Source of the DNA: Ruminococcus flavefaciens FD-1
Lineage (GTDB): Bacteria > Bacillota > Clostridia > Oscillospirales > Ruminococcaceae
Direction of reading: 5' to 3'
NCBI GenBank assembly: GCA_000174895.1
Contig: ACOK01000093.1
Location: 1-64,000 of the forward strand
DNA: 64,000 nt
Part shown: positions 25,112 to 34,039 of the stretch, one piece after another
Layout of the letters: each line of letters starts with the position of its first letter
Position numbering within the stretch: the first letter of the stretch is position 1
The notes under the pieces: model-generated
Databases searched by the model: none
Told to the model about the DNA's origin: nothing
Seen by the model: the letters and a program-made list of their open reading frames with translations, nothing else
Position numbers and translations under genes: made by a program

Positions 25112-25438
25112 ATGAGAAAGATCACACTCAAGAACGCAGACAAGCTCCAGACAATAGAGATCACCTATGACGGATTCAGCTACAACGGAAAGCAGATACA
25201 GCACGGTGCGCTCCTGATCGTTAAGGGAACAATGGACTTTGATATAGGGGGAACTGATGAAGCAATCGACTTCATACAGACCGCAGTCAAGGCGAACGGC
25301 TTCACAGCTTATGATGAATACAACTTAAAGATAAACACTCTCAGAGAGATCGTACACGCTGTAGAATGCCTTGAAAAGCCTTGTCAGCCGAAGCCAAAGC
25401 CAGAGTACCCACAGGTATTTGAACCAGTCAAGATATGA
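25112..25438 (+). CDS. Hypothetical protein of the element
   Basis: A 108-residue protein starting at ATG 25112 (MRKITLKNADKLQTIEITYD) behind GGAAAGGAA; a longer frame from 25076 would translate through the hairpin. It is beta-rich in the N-terminal half, then helical (REIVHAVECLEK), with a proline/lysine-rich tail (KPCQPKPKPEYP). No family was recognised. It is the last small gene before the serine recombinase. Confidence 0.6.
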   Translation: MRKITLKNADKLQTIEITYDGFSYNGKQIQHGALLIVKGTMDFDIGGTDEAIDFIQTAVKANGFTAYDEYNLKINTLREIVHAVECLEKPCQPKPKPEYPQVFEPVKI

Positions 25439-25498
25439 CCTCGCTTTCAAAAGAGCGTTTCAGGAAACCGAAAACAAGTAAAAGTTTTGAAAAAAGAC

Positions 25499-25527
25499 TT
25501 GCCATATTCGGTTTTCTGCGCTATAAT
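25499..25527 (+). promoter_or_regulatory. Promoter of the first serine recombinase, flanked by inverted repeat
   Basis: TTGCCA 25499-25504 and TATAAT 25522-25527, 17-nt spacer. CCATATTCG (25502-25510) and CGAATATGG (25539-25547) form an inverted repeat around the -10 box. Confidence 0.7.
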
Positions 25528-25573
25528 AGTTGTATCATCGAATATGGTTTGCTTTGATTGGAAAGGAGTTATT

Positions 25574-26827
25574 ATGGCAAAGCAAACTACTTACAATGTC
25601 GGGATCTATGTGCGTTTGTCGCAGGAGGACGAGCGTGCAGGCGAATCCCTTTCGATTGAAAATCAGAAGAAAATGCTGACGGAATATGTCAGCAGACAGG
25701 AAGGCTGGAATCTCATCGAGATATGCGAGGACGATGGCTATTCGGGAACAAGTTTCGACAGACCGGGTGTCAGACAACTTCTTGAAGATGCAAAGTCTGG
25801 AAAGATAAATTTGATCCTCTGTAAAGACCTTTCTCGTTTTGGTCGTAATTACATCGAAGTGGGTCAGTATATCGACTATATTTTCCCTTCGTTCAATATC
25901 CGCTTCATCGCCCTGAGCGACAATGTGGATACGCTCGACAGAAACAGTTCTGCAATGGACCTTATGCCTGTGATGAATTTGTTCAACGAATGGCACGCCG
26001 CAAACACTTCCAAAAAAGTACGCAGTGTCATGGTAGCAAATTCAAGGCAGGGCAAGTATTTGGCGGCTTCCGCTGCTTACGGTTACATCAAGGCTGATGA
26101 TGAAAAGCATACGCCTATCATTGATGAAGAAGCCGCTGTTATCGTAAGACGGATATTCGAGCAGAGGGCAAGCGGAGCAAGTCCGAAACAGATCGCAAAA
26201 CAGCTCAACAAGGACGGTGTTCCTATCCCCTCAGATCATCGCTATCATCTCAAAGGCAAAGAAAATCCCCTTGTGACTTCACATCTGTGGAATGACTGTA
26301 TGGTGCGTGGCATTCTTAACAATGAGATTTATATCGGAAATCTCGCACAGCAGAGAGTAACAACAGTATCCTACAAAAACCACAAGCAAATACGCAAGGA
26401 CAGGTCGGAGTGGATCATCGTAGAAAATACCCATGAGCCGATCATTTCAAGAGAGCTGTGGGATAAGGTTAGAGAGGTCGAAGCATCAGTGAGTATCGGT
26501 AAAATGACAAAGGAAGGTGTGATCCGCCCTTTATCGGGCTTCATGTACTGCCCTGACTGCGGTTACAAAATGAAAAGCACTAAAACGAAACATACTACTA
26601 AGAAACGTGGCACTTATGAGACCGTCAGCTATCGATGTGGGACGTATCTCCGTAGCGGAATGGACGGCTGCACTCCCCATTCTATTTTGGAAAGAGTGAT
26701 TTCACAGGTCGTTGTTGACGATATTAGAGCAAAGGCAAGGCTTGCCGTTGAGGACGAGGACGCACTCATCCAATGGCTGTACTCCCGCTCTCTTTTTCTT
26801 ATTTCTCTTTTCCTTTATGATGGATAG
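25574..26827 (+). pseudogene. Large serine recombinase, 3' truncated
   Basis: The frame encodes a site-specific large serine recombinase. The resolvase domain has the catalytic Ser in YVRLS (S16) and motifs such as CKDLSRFGRNYIEVGQYIDY, followed by the recombinase domain (about 165-290) and a zinc ribbon (CPDCGYKMKS ... CGTY). After DEDALIQ (about residue 400) the family sequence stops and an unrelated tail (WLYSRSLFLISLFLYDG) leads to the stop, so the C-terminal coiled-coil part is missing. The break at roughly 26775 coincides with a change to a different DNA segment carrying a Bce-like transporter. Catalytic residues remain, but DNA binding is likely impaired. Confidence 0.8.
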
Positions 26828-27043
26828 GAACGGAATGGATGGATATTCGCAGCAGGCGTTGTGGGACTGTGTGTAAACTGCCTGATCCGGCGTTGCTGTG
26901 GGAAACCTGTTTGCAGACCTGTGGGAAAGGCCTGTTCTTTTCCATAGGCTGTGAATGGGTTTCCCATCGGTATAAGCGGCAGTTTTCCACATTTCCATGA
27001 TGCAAAAAATAGAAGCCACTTTACATCTTCTGTAAAGCGGCCT
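26828..27043. other. Gene-free junction segment
   Basis: No convincing gene on either strand. It begins just after the recombinase truncation point and includes a terminator (27003-27041, minus strand: 11-bp stem GCCaCTTTACA/TGTAAAGcGGC with a T-rich run) that serves the XRE gene to its right. It marks the left edge of the Bce-type cargo segment. Confidence 0.5.
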
Positions 27044-27388
27044 CTATTCGTCCAGTTTGATCGCTCCGTCAATGGTTGCCTCAATGATCGGCAGATACTT
27101 TTCCGGGCAGAGCTGCAATTTGTGGTTCACCCTCTGGCGCTGTTCGGTGTTCTCTGCGGCCAGGGAGGGATTGAAGTACCGCTCGACCGGCAGCTTGCAA
27201 ATCCGGATCAGTTGCAGCACCACGGGCACGCTGGGAACCGTCTGCTCCAATTCGATATTGGCAAGATAGCGAGGATCAATGCTGACCTGTTCTGCCAATG
27301 CCCTGCGGGAGATATTCAGAGCTTCCCTTGCGGCCTTCACATCGGAGCCGAAGGTTTCAAACCCAGGACAATCTTCAATTTTAGCCAT
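27044..27388 (-). CDS. XRE-family helix-turn-helix regulator
   Basis: A 114-residue protein with an N-terminal Cro/C1-type helix-turn-helix (about 14-70: VKAAREALNISRRALAEQVSIDPRYLANIE) and a short C-terminal extension. It is typical of small regulators carried by integrative conjugative elements of Firmicutes. It is divergent from a small helix-turn-helix (excisionase-like) gene and the two-component system, so it may control transfer or excision of the segment. A strong terminator follows. Confidence 0.82.
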   Translation of the reverse strand: MAKIEDCPGFETFGSDVKAAREALNISRRALAEQVSIDPRYLANIELEQTVPSVPVVLQLIRICKLPVERYFNPSLAAENTEQRQRVNHKLQLCPEKYLPIIEATIDGAIKLDE

Positions 27389-27528
27389 ATAACATCACCC
27401 TCTTACATTCTATATTTCATAATTTCTCTTGGGAATGATGGTATATGCATGCAATTTACACTTTATAATTCATTTTGTGCCTTGTATTGTTCGAGTGGGC
27501 GAATTATAATATAAATTGGAGGTGCTTT

Positions 27529-27696
27529 ATGGACTACATGACTTTGAAAGAGGCAAGTGAAAAATGGGGTGTCACCCCTCGGAGGATTAATTATCTGTGT
27601 GCTGCCGGACGTATTCCCGGTGCGGTAAAGATGGCAACCATCTGGCTCATTCCGAAAAATGCGGAAAAGCCAGCGGATCGGCGCAGAAAGAAATGA
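27529..27696 (+). CDS. Small MerR/excisionase-type DNA-binding protein
   Basis: A 55-residue protein (MDYMTLKEASEKWGVTPRRI) with a winged helix-turn-helix of the kind seen in excisionases and small MerR-like proteins: helix LKEASEKWGVTPRRINYLC, then the wing GRIPGAVKMATIWLIP. GGAGGTG precedes ATG 27529. It is found in many conjugative elements of this type. It is 62 nt upstream of the response regulator and on the same strand, but probably functions in element biology rather than peptide sensing. Confidence 0.75.
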   Translation: MDYMTLKEASEKWGVTPRRINYLCAAGRIPGAVKMATIWLIPKNAEKPADRRRKK

Positions 27697-27713
27697 TTTG
27701 CTGTAATAATTTA

Positions 27714-27722
27714 CGGACATTT
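27714..27722 (+). promoter_or_regulatory. CGGACATTT box upstream of the response regulator
   Basis: The same 9-mer occurs at 29588-29596 and 32868-32876. In the latter two places it is paired with an upstream inverted copy (AAATGTCCG at 29520-29528 and 32811-32819). It is a likely response-regulator binding site. Confidence 0.45.
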
Positions 27723-27758
27723 CTCTGATAGTATTAATGTGTAAAGGAAGTGATAAAT

Positions 27759-28448
27759 ATGAAACAGATATTGATTGTTGAAGATGATAGCCTTTTGAAC
27801 AAAACGCTCGCTTATAATCTGGCATCTGACGGATATGAAGTCATGGCAGCCCTCAATGCAAAAAACGCAGAGGCAAAGTTAACGACCAACGAATATGACA
27901 TGGTGCTATTGGACATTAACCTTCCCGATGGCAACGGGTTTGAGCTGTGCAAGCTCATCAAGCCGGAGCACCCGGATACTGTGGTCCTTTTCCTTACAGC
28001 CAACGATCAGGAAAGCAGCCAGATACGAGGATACGAAGTGGGAGCCATTGATTATATTACAAAACCCTTCTCCATCGTAGCACTTCAAAAGAAAGTCAAG
28101 GCCATGTTTGCCATGTTGGAGCATCACAAGCCTTTGCAAGATATTTTTGACAACGGAAAGCTGTTTCTTGATTTTTCAGAACAACGCGCTGCTTTGAACG
28201 GAAAACCTATATCGATGTCGGCTATGGAGTTCAAAATGCTCCACCTGTTCTGCAAGAATCCGAAGCGTGTACTGACCCGGCAGCTTCTTCTTGAAAAGCT
28301 GTGGGACATTGATGAAAACTATGTGGACGAGCATACCTTGACCACTTCTATCAGCCGCTTGCGCAGTAAAATTGAGGCCGACGGCGATATTTATATCAAA
28401 ACTGTTTACGGTATGGGGTATCAATGGATGGGTGGTGAGCAGAAATGA
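27759..28448 (+). CDS. OmpR-family response regulator (Bce/Van-type)
   Basis: A 229-residue protein: receiver domain (1-~120) with acidic pocket EDD and phospho-acceptor Asp52 in LLDINLPDG, conserved Lys in ITKPFS, and a C-terminal winged-helix effector domain (~135-228). ATG 27759 follows AAAGGAAGTG. It overlaps the histidine kinase gene by 4 nt and is followed by a Bce-type ABC transporter, the usual arrangement for sensing and resisting cell-wall-active peptides. It probably activates the transporter promoter through CGGACATTT boxes. Confidence 0.9.
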   Translation: MKQILIVEDDSLLNKTLAYNLASDGYEVMAALNAKNAEAKLTTNEYDMVLLDINLPDGNGFELCKLIKPEHPDTVVLFLTANDQESSQIRGYEVGAIDYITKPFSIVALQKKVKAMFAMLEHHKPLQDIFDNGKLFLDFSEQRAALNGKPISMSAMEFKMLHLFCKNPKRVLTRQLLLEKLWDIDENYVDEHTLTTSISRLRSKIEADGDIYIKTVYGMGYQWMGGEQK

Positions 28449-29473
28449 AATCAAGGCAATTATCCATAAAAGTGACTTGTTGGCTGGTTATAGCGGGTGT
28501 CCTTTTCGTTATGTTCTCAATAATGGTTGCGGCCTTTATACTAACAAAAGATATGAATGTACTGCTTGTCGGCAGCATTTTGATGGTCTGCGCCGTCTGT
28601 GGTTTATGGTCGCTGATTTATGCGTTTGTGAAGCGCCTTGCCATATTTTCCAATGATATGTGCAGTCTGTTGGATAACATGATAAGCGGAAAAGAATGCG
28701 TCCAAAATACCGACAGTGAAACTGTCTTTGCCAAAATCGCTCACCGCCTTTTCCGGCTGTATGACATCATGCAAGAGAACCGCAGAAACGCAGATGCAGA
28801 GCGTAAAGAACTCCAGACATTGGTGTCCGATATCTCCCACCAGGTAAAGACACCTGTTAGCAATTTGAAGATGGTGACAGATACCCTTCTGACAAAAGAT
28901 GTATCGGCCCAAGAGCAGGAGAATTTTCTGCAAGGTATAAAAGAACAGGTGGAGAAACTTGATTTTCTTCTTCAAGCATTGGTAAAATGCTCACGATTGG
29001 AAACAGGTACGATCAGTTTAGAAAAAAGAGTATGCCGCTTATTTGATACGTTGGCTCAGGCTATGGGTGGAATCGTGTATGCAGCCGAGAAAAAAGAAAT
29101 TGCTGTGTCCGTGGACTGCCCGGAATATCTCACACTCTCTCATGACAGCAAATGGACGGCCGAAGCCCTTTTCAATCTGCTGGACAATGCGGTGAAGTAT
29201 ACCCCGGAAGGAGGAAGCATTTCTGTCTCAGTGGTAGCGTGGGAATTGTATGTAGAAATCAAAGTTACCGACACTGGCAAGGGCATTTCCGAGAGTAATC
29301 AAGCGGCCATATTCCGGCGCTTCTACCGGGAGGAAGAAGTACACGACCAGCAAGGCGTGGGAATTGGTTTATATCTTGCCCGCGAGATTGTGACCCGGCA
29401 AGGCGGTTATATTAAAGTGATTTCTGAGCCGGGACAAGGCTCTGCTTTTTCCATTATGCTCCCAGTGGAGTAA
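28445..29473 (+). CDS. Two-component sensor histidine kinase
   Basis: A 342-residue kinase with two transmembrane helices near the N-terminus (about 10-30 and 38-60) and only a very short external loop, as in intramembrane-sensing kinases of the Bce type. The phospho-acceptor His is in SDISHQVKTPVSNL, and the ATPase domain shows LFNLLDNAVKYTPEGG (N box), DTGKGI and GVGIGLYLAREIV. It overlaps the regulator gene by four bases. The lack of an extracellular sensor fits detection through the adjacent ABC transporter. A hairpin terminator follows. Confidence 0.9.
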   Translation: MKSRQLSIKVTCWLVIAGVLFVMFSIMVAAFILTKDMNVLLVGSILMVCAVCGLWSLIYAFVKRLAIFSNDMCSLLDNMISGKECVQNTDSETVFAKIAHRLFRLYDIMQENRRNADAERKELQTLVSDISHQVKTPVSNLKMVTDTLLTKDVSAQEQENFLQGIKEQVEKLDFLLQALVKCSRLETGTISLEKRVCRLFDTLAQAMGGIVYAAEKKEIAVSVDCPEYLTLSHDSKWTAEALFNLLDNAVKYTPEGGSISVSVVAWELYVEIKVTDTGKGISESNQAAIFRRFYREEEVHDQQGVGIGLYLAREIVTRQGGYIKVISEPGQGSAFSIMLPVE

Positions 29474-29475
29474 AA

Positions 29476-29517
29476 ACAGCGGGCTGCCTTTTTTCGGCTG
29501 TCCGCTGTAAATCTTTT
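29476..29517 (+). terminator. Terminator between kinase and transporter genes
   Basis: ACAGCGG (29476-29482) pairs with CCGCTGT (29502-29508), extended inside by GCTGCC/GGCTGT-like pairing, then AAATCTTTTT. The transporter genes therefore need their own promoter. Confidence 0.65.
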
Positions 29518-29519
29518 TG

Positions 29520-29608
29520 AAATGTCCGAGCATTGAAATAATATACCTTGGTTTTCTATAGAATTATTGGGTTGCTGTAACATTTCGCGGACATTTGGGT
29601 TTTATAAT
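29520..29608 (+). promoter_or_regulatory. Regulated promoter of the Bce-like transporter
   Basis: Inverted arms AAATGTCCG (29520-29528) and CGGACATTT (29588-29596) precede TATAAT at 29603-29608. There is no good -35 hexamer at the right distance, consistent with dependence on an activator. A matching arrangement recurs at 32811-32895. Confidence 0.55.
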
Positions 29609-29650
29609 AGCCTTATCAACAGGCAGAAAGCCTTGAAAGGAGTTTTGAGT

Positions 29651-30316
29651 ATGAGCGTTTTACAGACGATTGATCTGAAAAAGTATTACGGTACAGAGCC
29701 GAACATTACCCGTGCCCTTGACGGCGTGAACTTCTCCGTGGAGGACGGCGAATTTGTGGCCGTTGTGGGAACCTCCGGCAGCGGCAAATCCACCCTGCTT
29801 CACATGATGGGCGGGCTGGACACCCCCACTTCCGGCAATGTGGTTGTCCGGGACAAAGAGCTGTCGAAAATGAACGACGAACAGCTCACCATCTTCCGCC
29901 GCCGCAACATCGGCTTTATCTTCCAGAACTATAACCTTGTTCCCATCCTGAATGTGTATGAGAACATCGTCCTGCCGGTGGAGCTGGACGGGGACACGGT
30001 GGATCAGAAGTTTTTGGACGAGATTGTTCACCTGCTGGGGCTGGAAGATAAACTGAAAAATATGCCCAACAATCTTTCCGGCGGCCAGCAGCAGCGTGTG
30101 GCGATTGCCCGCGCCCTGATTACCAAACCGGCTATCGTGCTGGCCGACGAGCCGACCGGCAACCTTGACAGCAAGACCAGCGTCGAAGTGCTGGGGCTTA
30201 TCAAGCGCACCAGTGCGGAGTTCCGGCAAACTGTTGTGATGATTACCCACAACAATGACATTGCCCGCCTTGCAGATCGAATTGTCCGCATTGAGGACGG
30301 AAAAATTGTAGAGTAA
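29651..30316 (+). CDS. ABC transporter ATP-binding protein (BceA/MacB-like)
   Basis: A 221-residue ATPase of the LolD/MacB/BceA type: Walker A GTSGSGKST, Q-loop FIFQNYNLVP, signature LSGGQQQR, Walker B IVLADEPTGNLD and the H-loop ITHNN. ATG 29651 follows GGAGTTTTGAGT. Codon usage is markedly more G/C-rich at third positions than the neighbouring permease and the element genes, a sign of mosaic origin. It is coupled with the FtsX-type permease downstream; together they form a peptide-antibiotic sensing/resistance transporter. Confidence 0.93.
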   Translation: MSVLQTIDLKKYYGTEPNITRALDGVNFSVEDGEFVAVVGTSGSGKSTLLHMMGGLDTPTSGNVVVRDKELSKMNDEQLTIFRRRNIGFIFQNYNLVPILNVYENIVLPVELDGDTVDQKFLDEIVHLLGLEDKLKNMPNNLSGGQQQRVAIARALITKPAIVLADEPTGNLDSKTSVEVLGLIKRTSAEFRQTVVMITHNNDIARLADRIVRIEDGKIVE

Positions 30317-30330
30317 GGGGGTAGCAAGCT

Positions 30331-32745
30331 ATGACATGGCCTTTTGAAAATGATACAAGCGCCATTGTAAAGAAATTGGCAGATAGGAGTATGAAAGCGG
30401 ATAAGAGAAGCAAGGCTTTTTTACTTTTGACCATCGCTCTCTCTGTCTGCATGGTTTTTTCGATTATCCTAATATCAACAGGTACACAAGAGGAATTTAA
30501 GAACACACAGAGGAATAAAGCGCAGATTGGGATTTTGGGAGTTACGGATGAACAGACAGCCCTGCTGCGTCAAAACAAAGATATTTCATGGATCGGAGAA
30601 TACTCCGCTATTGGCTTTTTTTATGTGGATGATAAAACAATCACGGTTGCTTACGGAGATGAAGATTACTTTTTGCATCAGGAAGAAAAGATTTTACAGG
30701 GAAGTGTGCCGCAGAAAGAAAACGAGATTATGCTTCCGCAGAATTATATTGACTTTTTAGGAAAAGCGTATAAAGCTGGCGATGTTATTTCTCTTGACGT
30801 GACCGGCACAGGGCAGAAAGCGGAATATACGCTTTCTGGTATTCTGGACGACACAAAAGAAAGCAACGGATATTTTATTTATGTCAGTAAGGAACTTGCC
30901 CGAGATTTGGCAAAAGATTCTTTTCAGGTTACAGCATATACAAGGCTGAATACAGACGCCATAAGCTCCACGGCTATTCTTGATTTTGCCGGCAAAGCAA
31001 TACAAAATACAGGCATTGTCGAGGAACAGGTAATGCTTACAGAATATTCTGCTGTTATGTCGGGTGTGATAACATCGGGTATTCCGATTCCAGTACCACT
31101 ACTGGCGGCGTTGACGGCTATTTTGGCGGCAACGATTGTCTATGGTGTTTTTTACACAAAGATTGTAAAAAATGTTCAGATGTTTGGGCAACTGCGGACA
31201 CTTGGCATGACAAAAAGGCAGATTAAGCGGATGGCAGGAAAAGAGGGACGGTTATATGCCTTGACCGGTATTCCATTAGGACTTGTCACGGGCGTACTGA
31301 TTGGATTTATTGGCTGTCCTGACGGATTCCGGCTGAAAACAACAGTTATTTATGCTGTACTGATTGCCGCAGTAGCCTTTATGACAGTGAATATTGCCAT
31401 TTTTAAGCCTGTCCGGGTAGCAATGAATACTTCCCCGGTAGAGGGCGCGAAATACCTCGCGTATGCTGGAAAGGCAAAAAGCAGCTCGAAATTGCATCGG
31501 AAGCTTACGCCGTTTAATCTGGCAAAATTAAATATACAAAGAAACAAACAAAAAGCAGTTCTGACGCTTTTAATGCTTGGAGTAAGCGGGGCTCTTTTAC
31601 TGGTTACTTCTACGGTTGCTGGTTCTATTGATCCGGCAAAACAGGCAAGTTTCAAATATTATCCTGCCGGTAACATTCTTATTCAAATAAGAAATACAGT
31701 TGGCAGCTCTTTCGATAACGAAGCGGAGCCATACGGAAGCGCAAAATTGCAACTGGAAGAAAATCCACTTGAAGATCAGGCATTGATGCAGGAATTAGAA
31801 AAGGTAGATGGGATAGAAAAAATTACCGCATTCGACAGCGTTTATATGACGGTTACTTTTTCGGGCGGAAGTGGTTCTTTCACAAGCATTTCAGACTTCT
31901 TTCCAACCTTAAACCGGGAACAGACGGAAGAAAAGCAGGCAGTGCTATCCTCTGGAACGGCAGATTACGATGATATGGTTGAGAAAAATGGAATATTGGT
32001 TGAAGAAGATATAGCACAAGTTGGCGATACTTTGAAGATTGCGGGCAGAGCTTTCGATGGCAGAACCTTTGATGTGGAAGCCGTTGTGGTAGGCACATAC
32101 AATAGGTCTGATTTAATGGAGAATAGCCCGGTTGTTCCCGGAAGTCCTTACTTCATTATGACTTATGATACAGCAAAAAAACTGACAGGGATAACAGAGC
32201 AGACGGGTATTCTGGCAGTCAAAAATTCAGACGGACGTTTTGACGAAGTTTTGACCGCAGTTCAGGAGATTGCGGATAAAAACGGAAAAATAGAAGTAAA
32301 TACGATTGAACAAACGATTAAAAATATTCAGCGTCGATACAGTGCATCTATAAATGCTCTATATATGACTTCTGCTATTCTGTTCGTCTTTGGAAGTATC
32401 AGTCTTATGAATATGCTTATGGTTGATTTTCAGAATAGAAAGCGTGAATTCGGTTTGCTTGAAGCTGTTGGAACAACACGGCAACAGTTGAAAGCAATGC
32501 TGGATAGGGAGATAGGAATTTACCTCGGAGGTTCGTTGGTAATAGCTCTTGTATTTGGAAGCATTCTAAGTGTAATTGCTTGTAGGAAATTAGATGCAGC
32601 AAATCATTGTATTACGCTGGAACTGCCGTGGCTGTTTCTGTTGGCTTTAATTGCTGTTCTGGCAGTTATATATTTAACCTTTACCGCATACGCCAAAGCT
32701 GAATTAAAGAAAGCGGAAATTCTGCCTGCCATACGCGAAGAATAG
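30331..32745 (+). CDS. FtsX-family ABC permease (BceB-like)
   Basis: An 804-residue permease: one N-terminal helix, an extracellular domain of about 200 residues, then helices around 250-370, further helices near 410, a second large extracellular region (~430-660), and three C-terminal helices. Both halves carry the FtsX permease pattern (FGQLRTLGMTKRQIKRM; REFGLLEAVGTTRQQLKAML). It is longer than BceB (about 650) and organised like two-repeat MacB/FtsX permeases with two extracellular domains. With the adjacent ATPase and kinase/regulator it is inferred to be a detoxification and signalling transporter for antimicrobial peptides. Confidence 0.88.
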   Translation: MTWPFENDTSAIVKKLADRSMKADKRSKAFLLLTIALSVCMVFSIILISTGTQEEFKNTQRNKAQIGILGVTDEQTALLRQNKDISWIGEYSAIGFFYVDDKTITVAYGDEDYFLHQEEKILQGSVPQKENEIMLPQNYIDFLGKAYKAGDVISLDVTGTGQKAEYTLSGILDDTKESNGYFIYVSKELARDLAKDSFQVTAYTRLNTDAISSTAILDFAGKAIQNTGIVEEQVMLTEYSAVMSGVITSGIPIPVPLLAALTAILAATIVYGVFYTKIVKNVQMFGQLRTLGMTKRQIKRMAGKEGRLYALTGIPLGLVTGVLIGFIGCPDGFRLKTTVIYAVLIAAVAFMTVNIAIFKPVRVAMNTSPVEGAKYLAYAGKAKSSSKLHRKLTPFNLAKLNIQRNKQKAVLTLLMLGVSGALLLVTSTVAGSIDPAKQASFKYYPAGNILIQIRNTVGSSFDNEAEPYGSAKLQLEENPLEDQALMQELEKVDGIEKITAFDSVYMTVTFSGGSGSFTSISDFFPTLNREQTEEKQAVLSSGTADYDDMVEKNGILVEEDIAQVGDTLKIAGRAFDGRTFDVEAVVVGTYNRSDLMENSPVVPGSPYFIMTYDTAKKLTGITEQTGILAVKNSDGRFDEVLTAVQEIADKNGKIEVNTIEQTIKNIQRRYSASINALYMTSAILFVFGSISLMNMLMVDFQNRKREFGLLEAVGTTRQQLKAMLDREIGIYLGGSLVIALVFGSILSVIACRKLDAANHCITLELPWLFLLALIAVLAVIYLTFTAYAKAELKKAEILPAIREE

Positions 32746-33358
32746 CAGTACATCAGCGGAGCAACCAATAAATGTTGCTTCGCTGATTTCAACTCTATCC
32801 GATTTCCTTGAAATGTCCGAGCTTTGTAACAATTCAGCTTGATTTTCTGTCGAAGGCAAAGTTACCTCGGACATTTGTGTAACATTTGAATTATATTATA
32901 ACCCTCAGAAAGAAGAATAGTTTGTTATCAAACTGCCGGGCGACGGCAAAAGAAAAAAAGCCGTCGTACAGCAGACTATTTGACACGCCTATTGGAAGCG
33001 GCGGCTTTGAGTATCAGAGCCGCCGTTTCTTTTCGTCTATCCTAAACCAACGACGACCCTACAGCGTGTAATAGTACGGTGGCACATAGGAGGATGCCGC
33101 CGTGCTTATTTTTGGTTTTCTACACAATACCCATGATCTTCACCGGCTAAAAAAAGCGTAACTCCCCCTGCAGCGCAGTCCGGCGTTGAGTATGTAGTAT
33201 ACGGTGTAGCATCTTGCGGTTCTACATCCCTGCGCGCCCGATTGGTCTTGTACCAGTCGGGCGCTTTTTGTCGTTTTCACAGCTTTTCTGTTGGCTGTCG
33301 TTCTCCGCCGGTTTGGGTTCGGTTCACCACCCACCCAAAACGAAACGGAGGACAAAGA
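32746..33358 (+). other. Gene-poor stretch with a duplicated promoter and terminators
   Basis: No convincing gene. It holds a second copy of the transporter promoter architecture (AAATGTCCG 32811-32819, CGGACATTT 32868-32876, then an AT-rich -10-like TATATTATAA around 32891). A strong G/C hairpin with T run at 32999-33032 (CGGCGGCT/AGCCGCCG) and another terminator at 33234-33269 (13-bp stem with one wobble, then TTTTT) follow. The duplicated promoter with nothing behind it suggests a deleted second resistance gene. Confidence 0.5.
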
Positions 33359-33799
33359 ATGTTTAACAGAAAAAGCAGCTATGCGCTGAATAAGAAAGAT
33401 TTCAATGCCATTGTTTACATAGACGCCAACGAAAATATCATCCGGTTGACCCGTGAGGACTTCTCCAGCGAGGAAGAATTTCAGAAGTGGAAGGCTTGGT
33501 CGGATGAAAACTACCACACCGAGGACAATCGTGATGTGGTAGAGGGCAAACACAATATGTCCATTGATGACTTATGGTTCGTAATTCAATTTTTATGCCA
33601 CGAATGGTACACTATTTTTAGCAAAGGTGTAATGGGTTCACTTGAAGATAAGATAAAGTATTTCTCAGGTGCTATAAAGTGGATTGAAATTGACGGAAGA
33701 TATATACCCGATGTTTATCATACCATTTTGCACATTCTTATTCTGGCGGTTGTTATTACAACAGCACTATATATCAGAAATTCAAAAAAGCGAGTATAA
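33359..33799 (+). CDS. Chimeric small protein: element sigma-like N-terminus fused to unrelated membrane tail
   Basis: A 146-residue frame. The first ~70 residues (NKKDFNAIVYIDANENIIRL, then REDFSSEEEFQKWKAWSDENY) match a small protein common in conjugative elements of Firmicutes, where it precedes or forms part of a sigma-factor-like gene. From about MSIDDLWF onward the sequence changes to an unrelated tail with a transmembrane helix near the end (ILHILILAVVITTALYI). It starts at ATG 33359 after CGGAGGACAAAG. The fusion marks a recombination junction near 33560. Function as a chimera is doubtful. Confidence 0.5.
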   Translation: MFNRKSSYALNKKDFNAIVYIDANENIIRLTREDFSSEEEFQKWKAWSDENYHTEDNRDVVEGKHNMSIDDLWFVIQFLCHEWYTIFSKGVMGSLEDKIKYFSGAIKWIEIDGRYIPDVYHTILHILILAVVITTALYIRNSKKRV

Positions 33800-33843
33800 A
33801 TTCTGATTTAGCTTAGCAACAAAAAACTGAATATCAATATCAT

Positions 33844-33873
33844 ATGCAGAGCAACACCAGCTCTGCATTTTTT
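33844..33873 (+). terminator. Intrinsic terminator
   Basis: ATGCAGAGC (33844-33852) pairs with GCTCTGCAT (33860-33868), then TTTTT. Confidence 0.85.
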
Positions 33874-34039
33874 ATGCCCGATTCAAAATTCCCCATAACA
33901 TTTTCACGATAAGAAAAGTTTTATGGCGCACCCAAGTTCATGCGCACTGCGAATAGACTTTCACCCCGAAAGTGCGCTATAATTTTAGTGTGGGGCTGAG
34001 TGATTGGCTCGACTAAATTTTCAGAATGGTGGTGATGAT

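Noticed and set aside
32886..33071. 61-codon frame after the Bce-like transporter
   Set aside because: It runs through a strong terminator hairpin (32999-33032) and has no good ribosome site; kept as non-coding.
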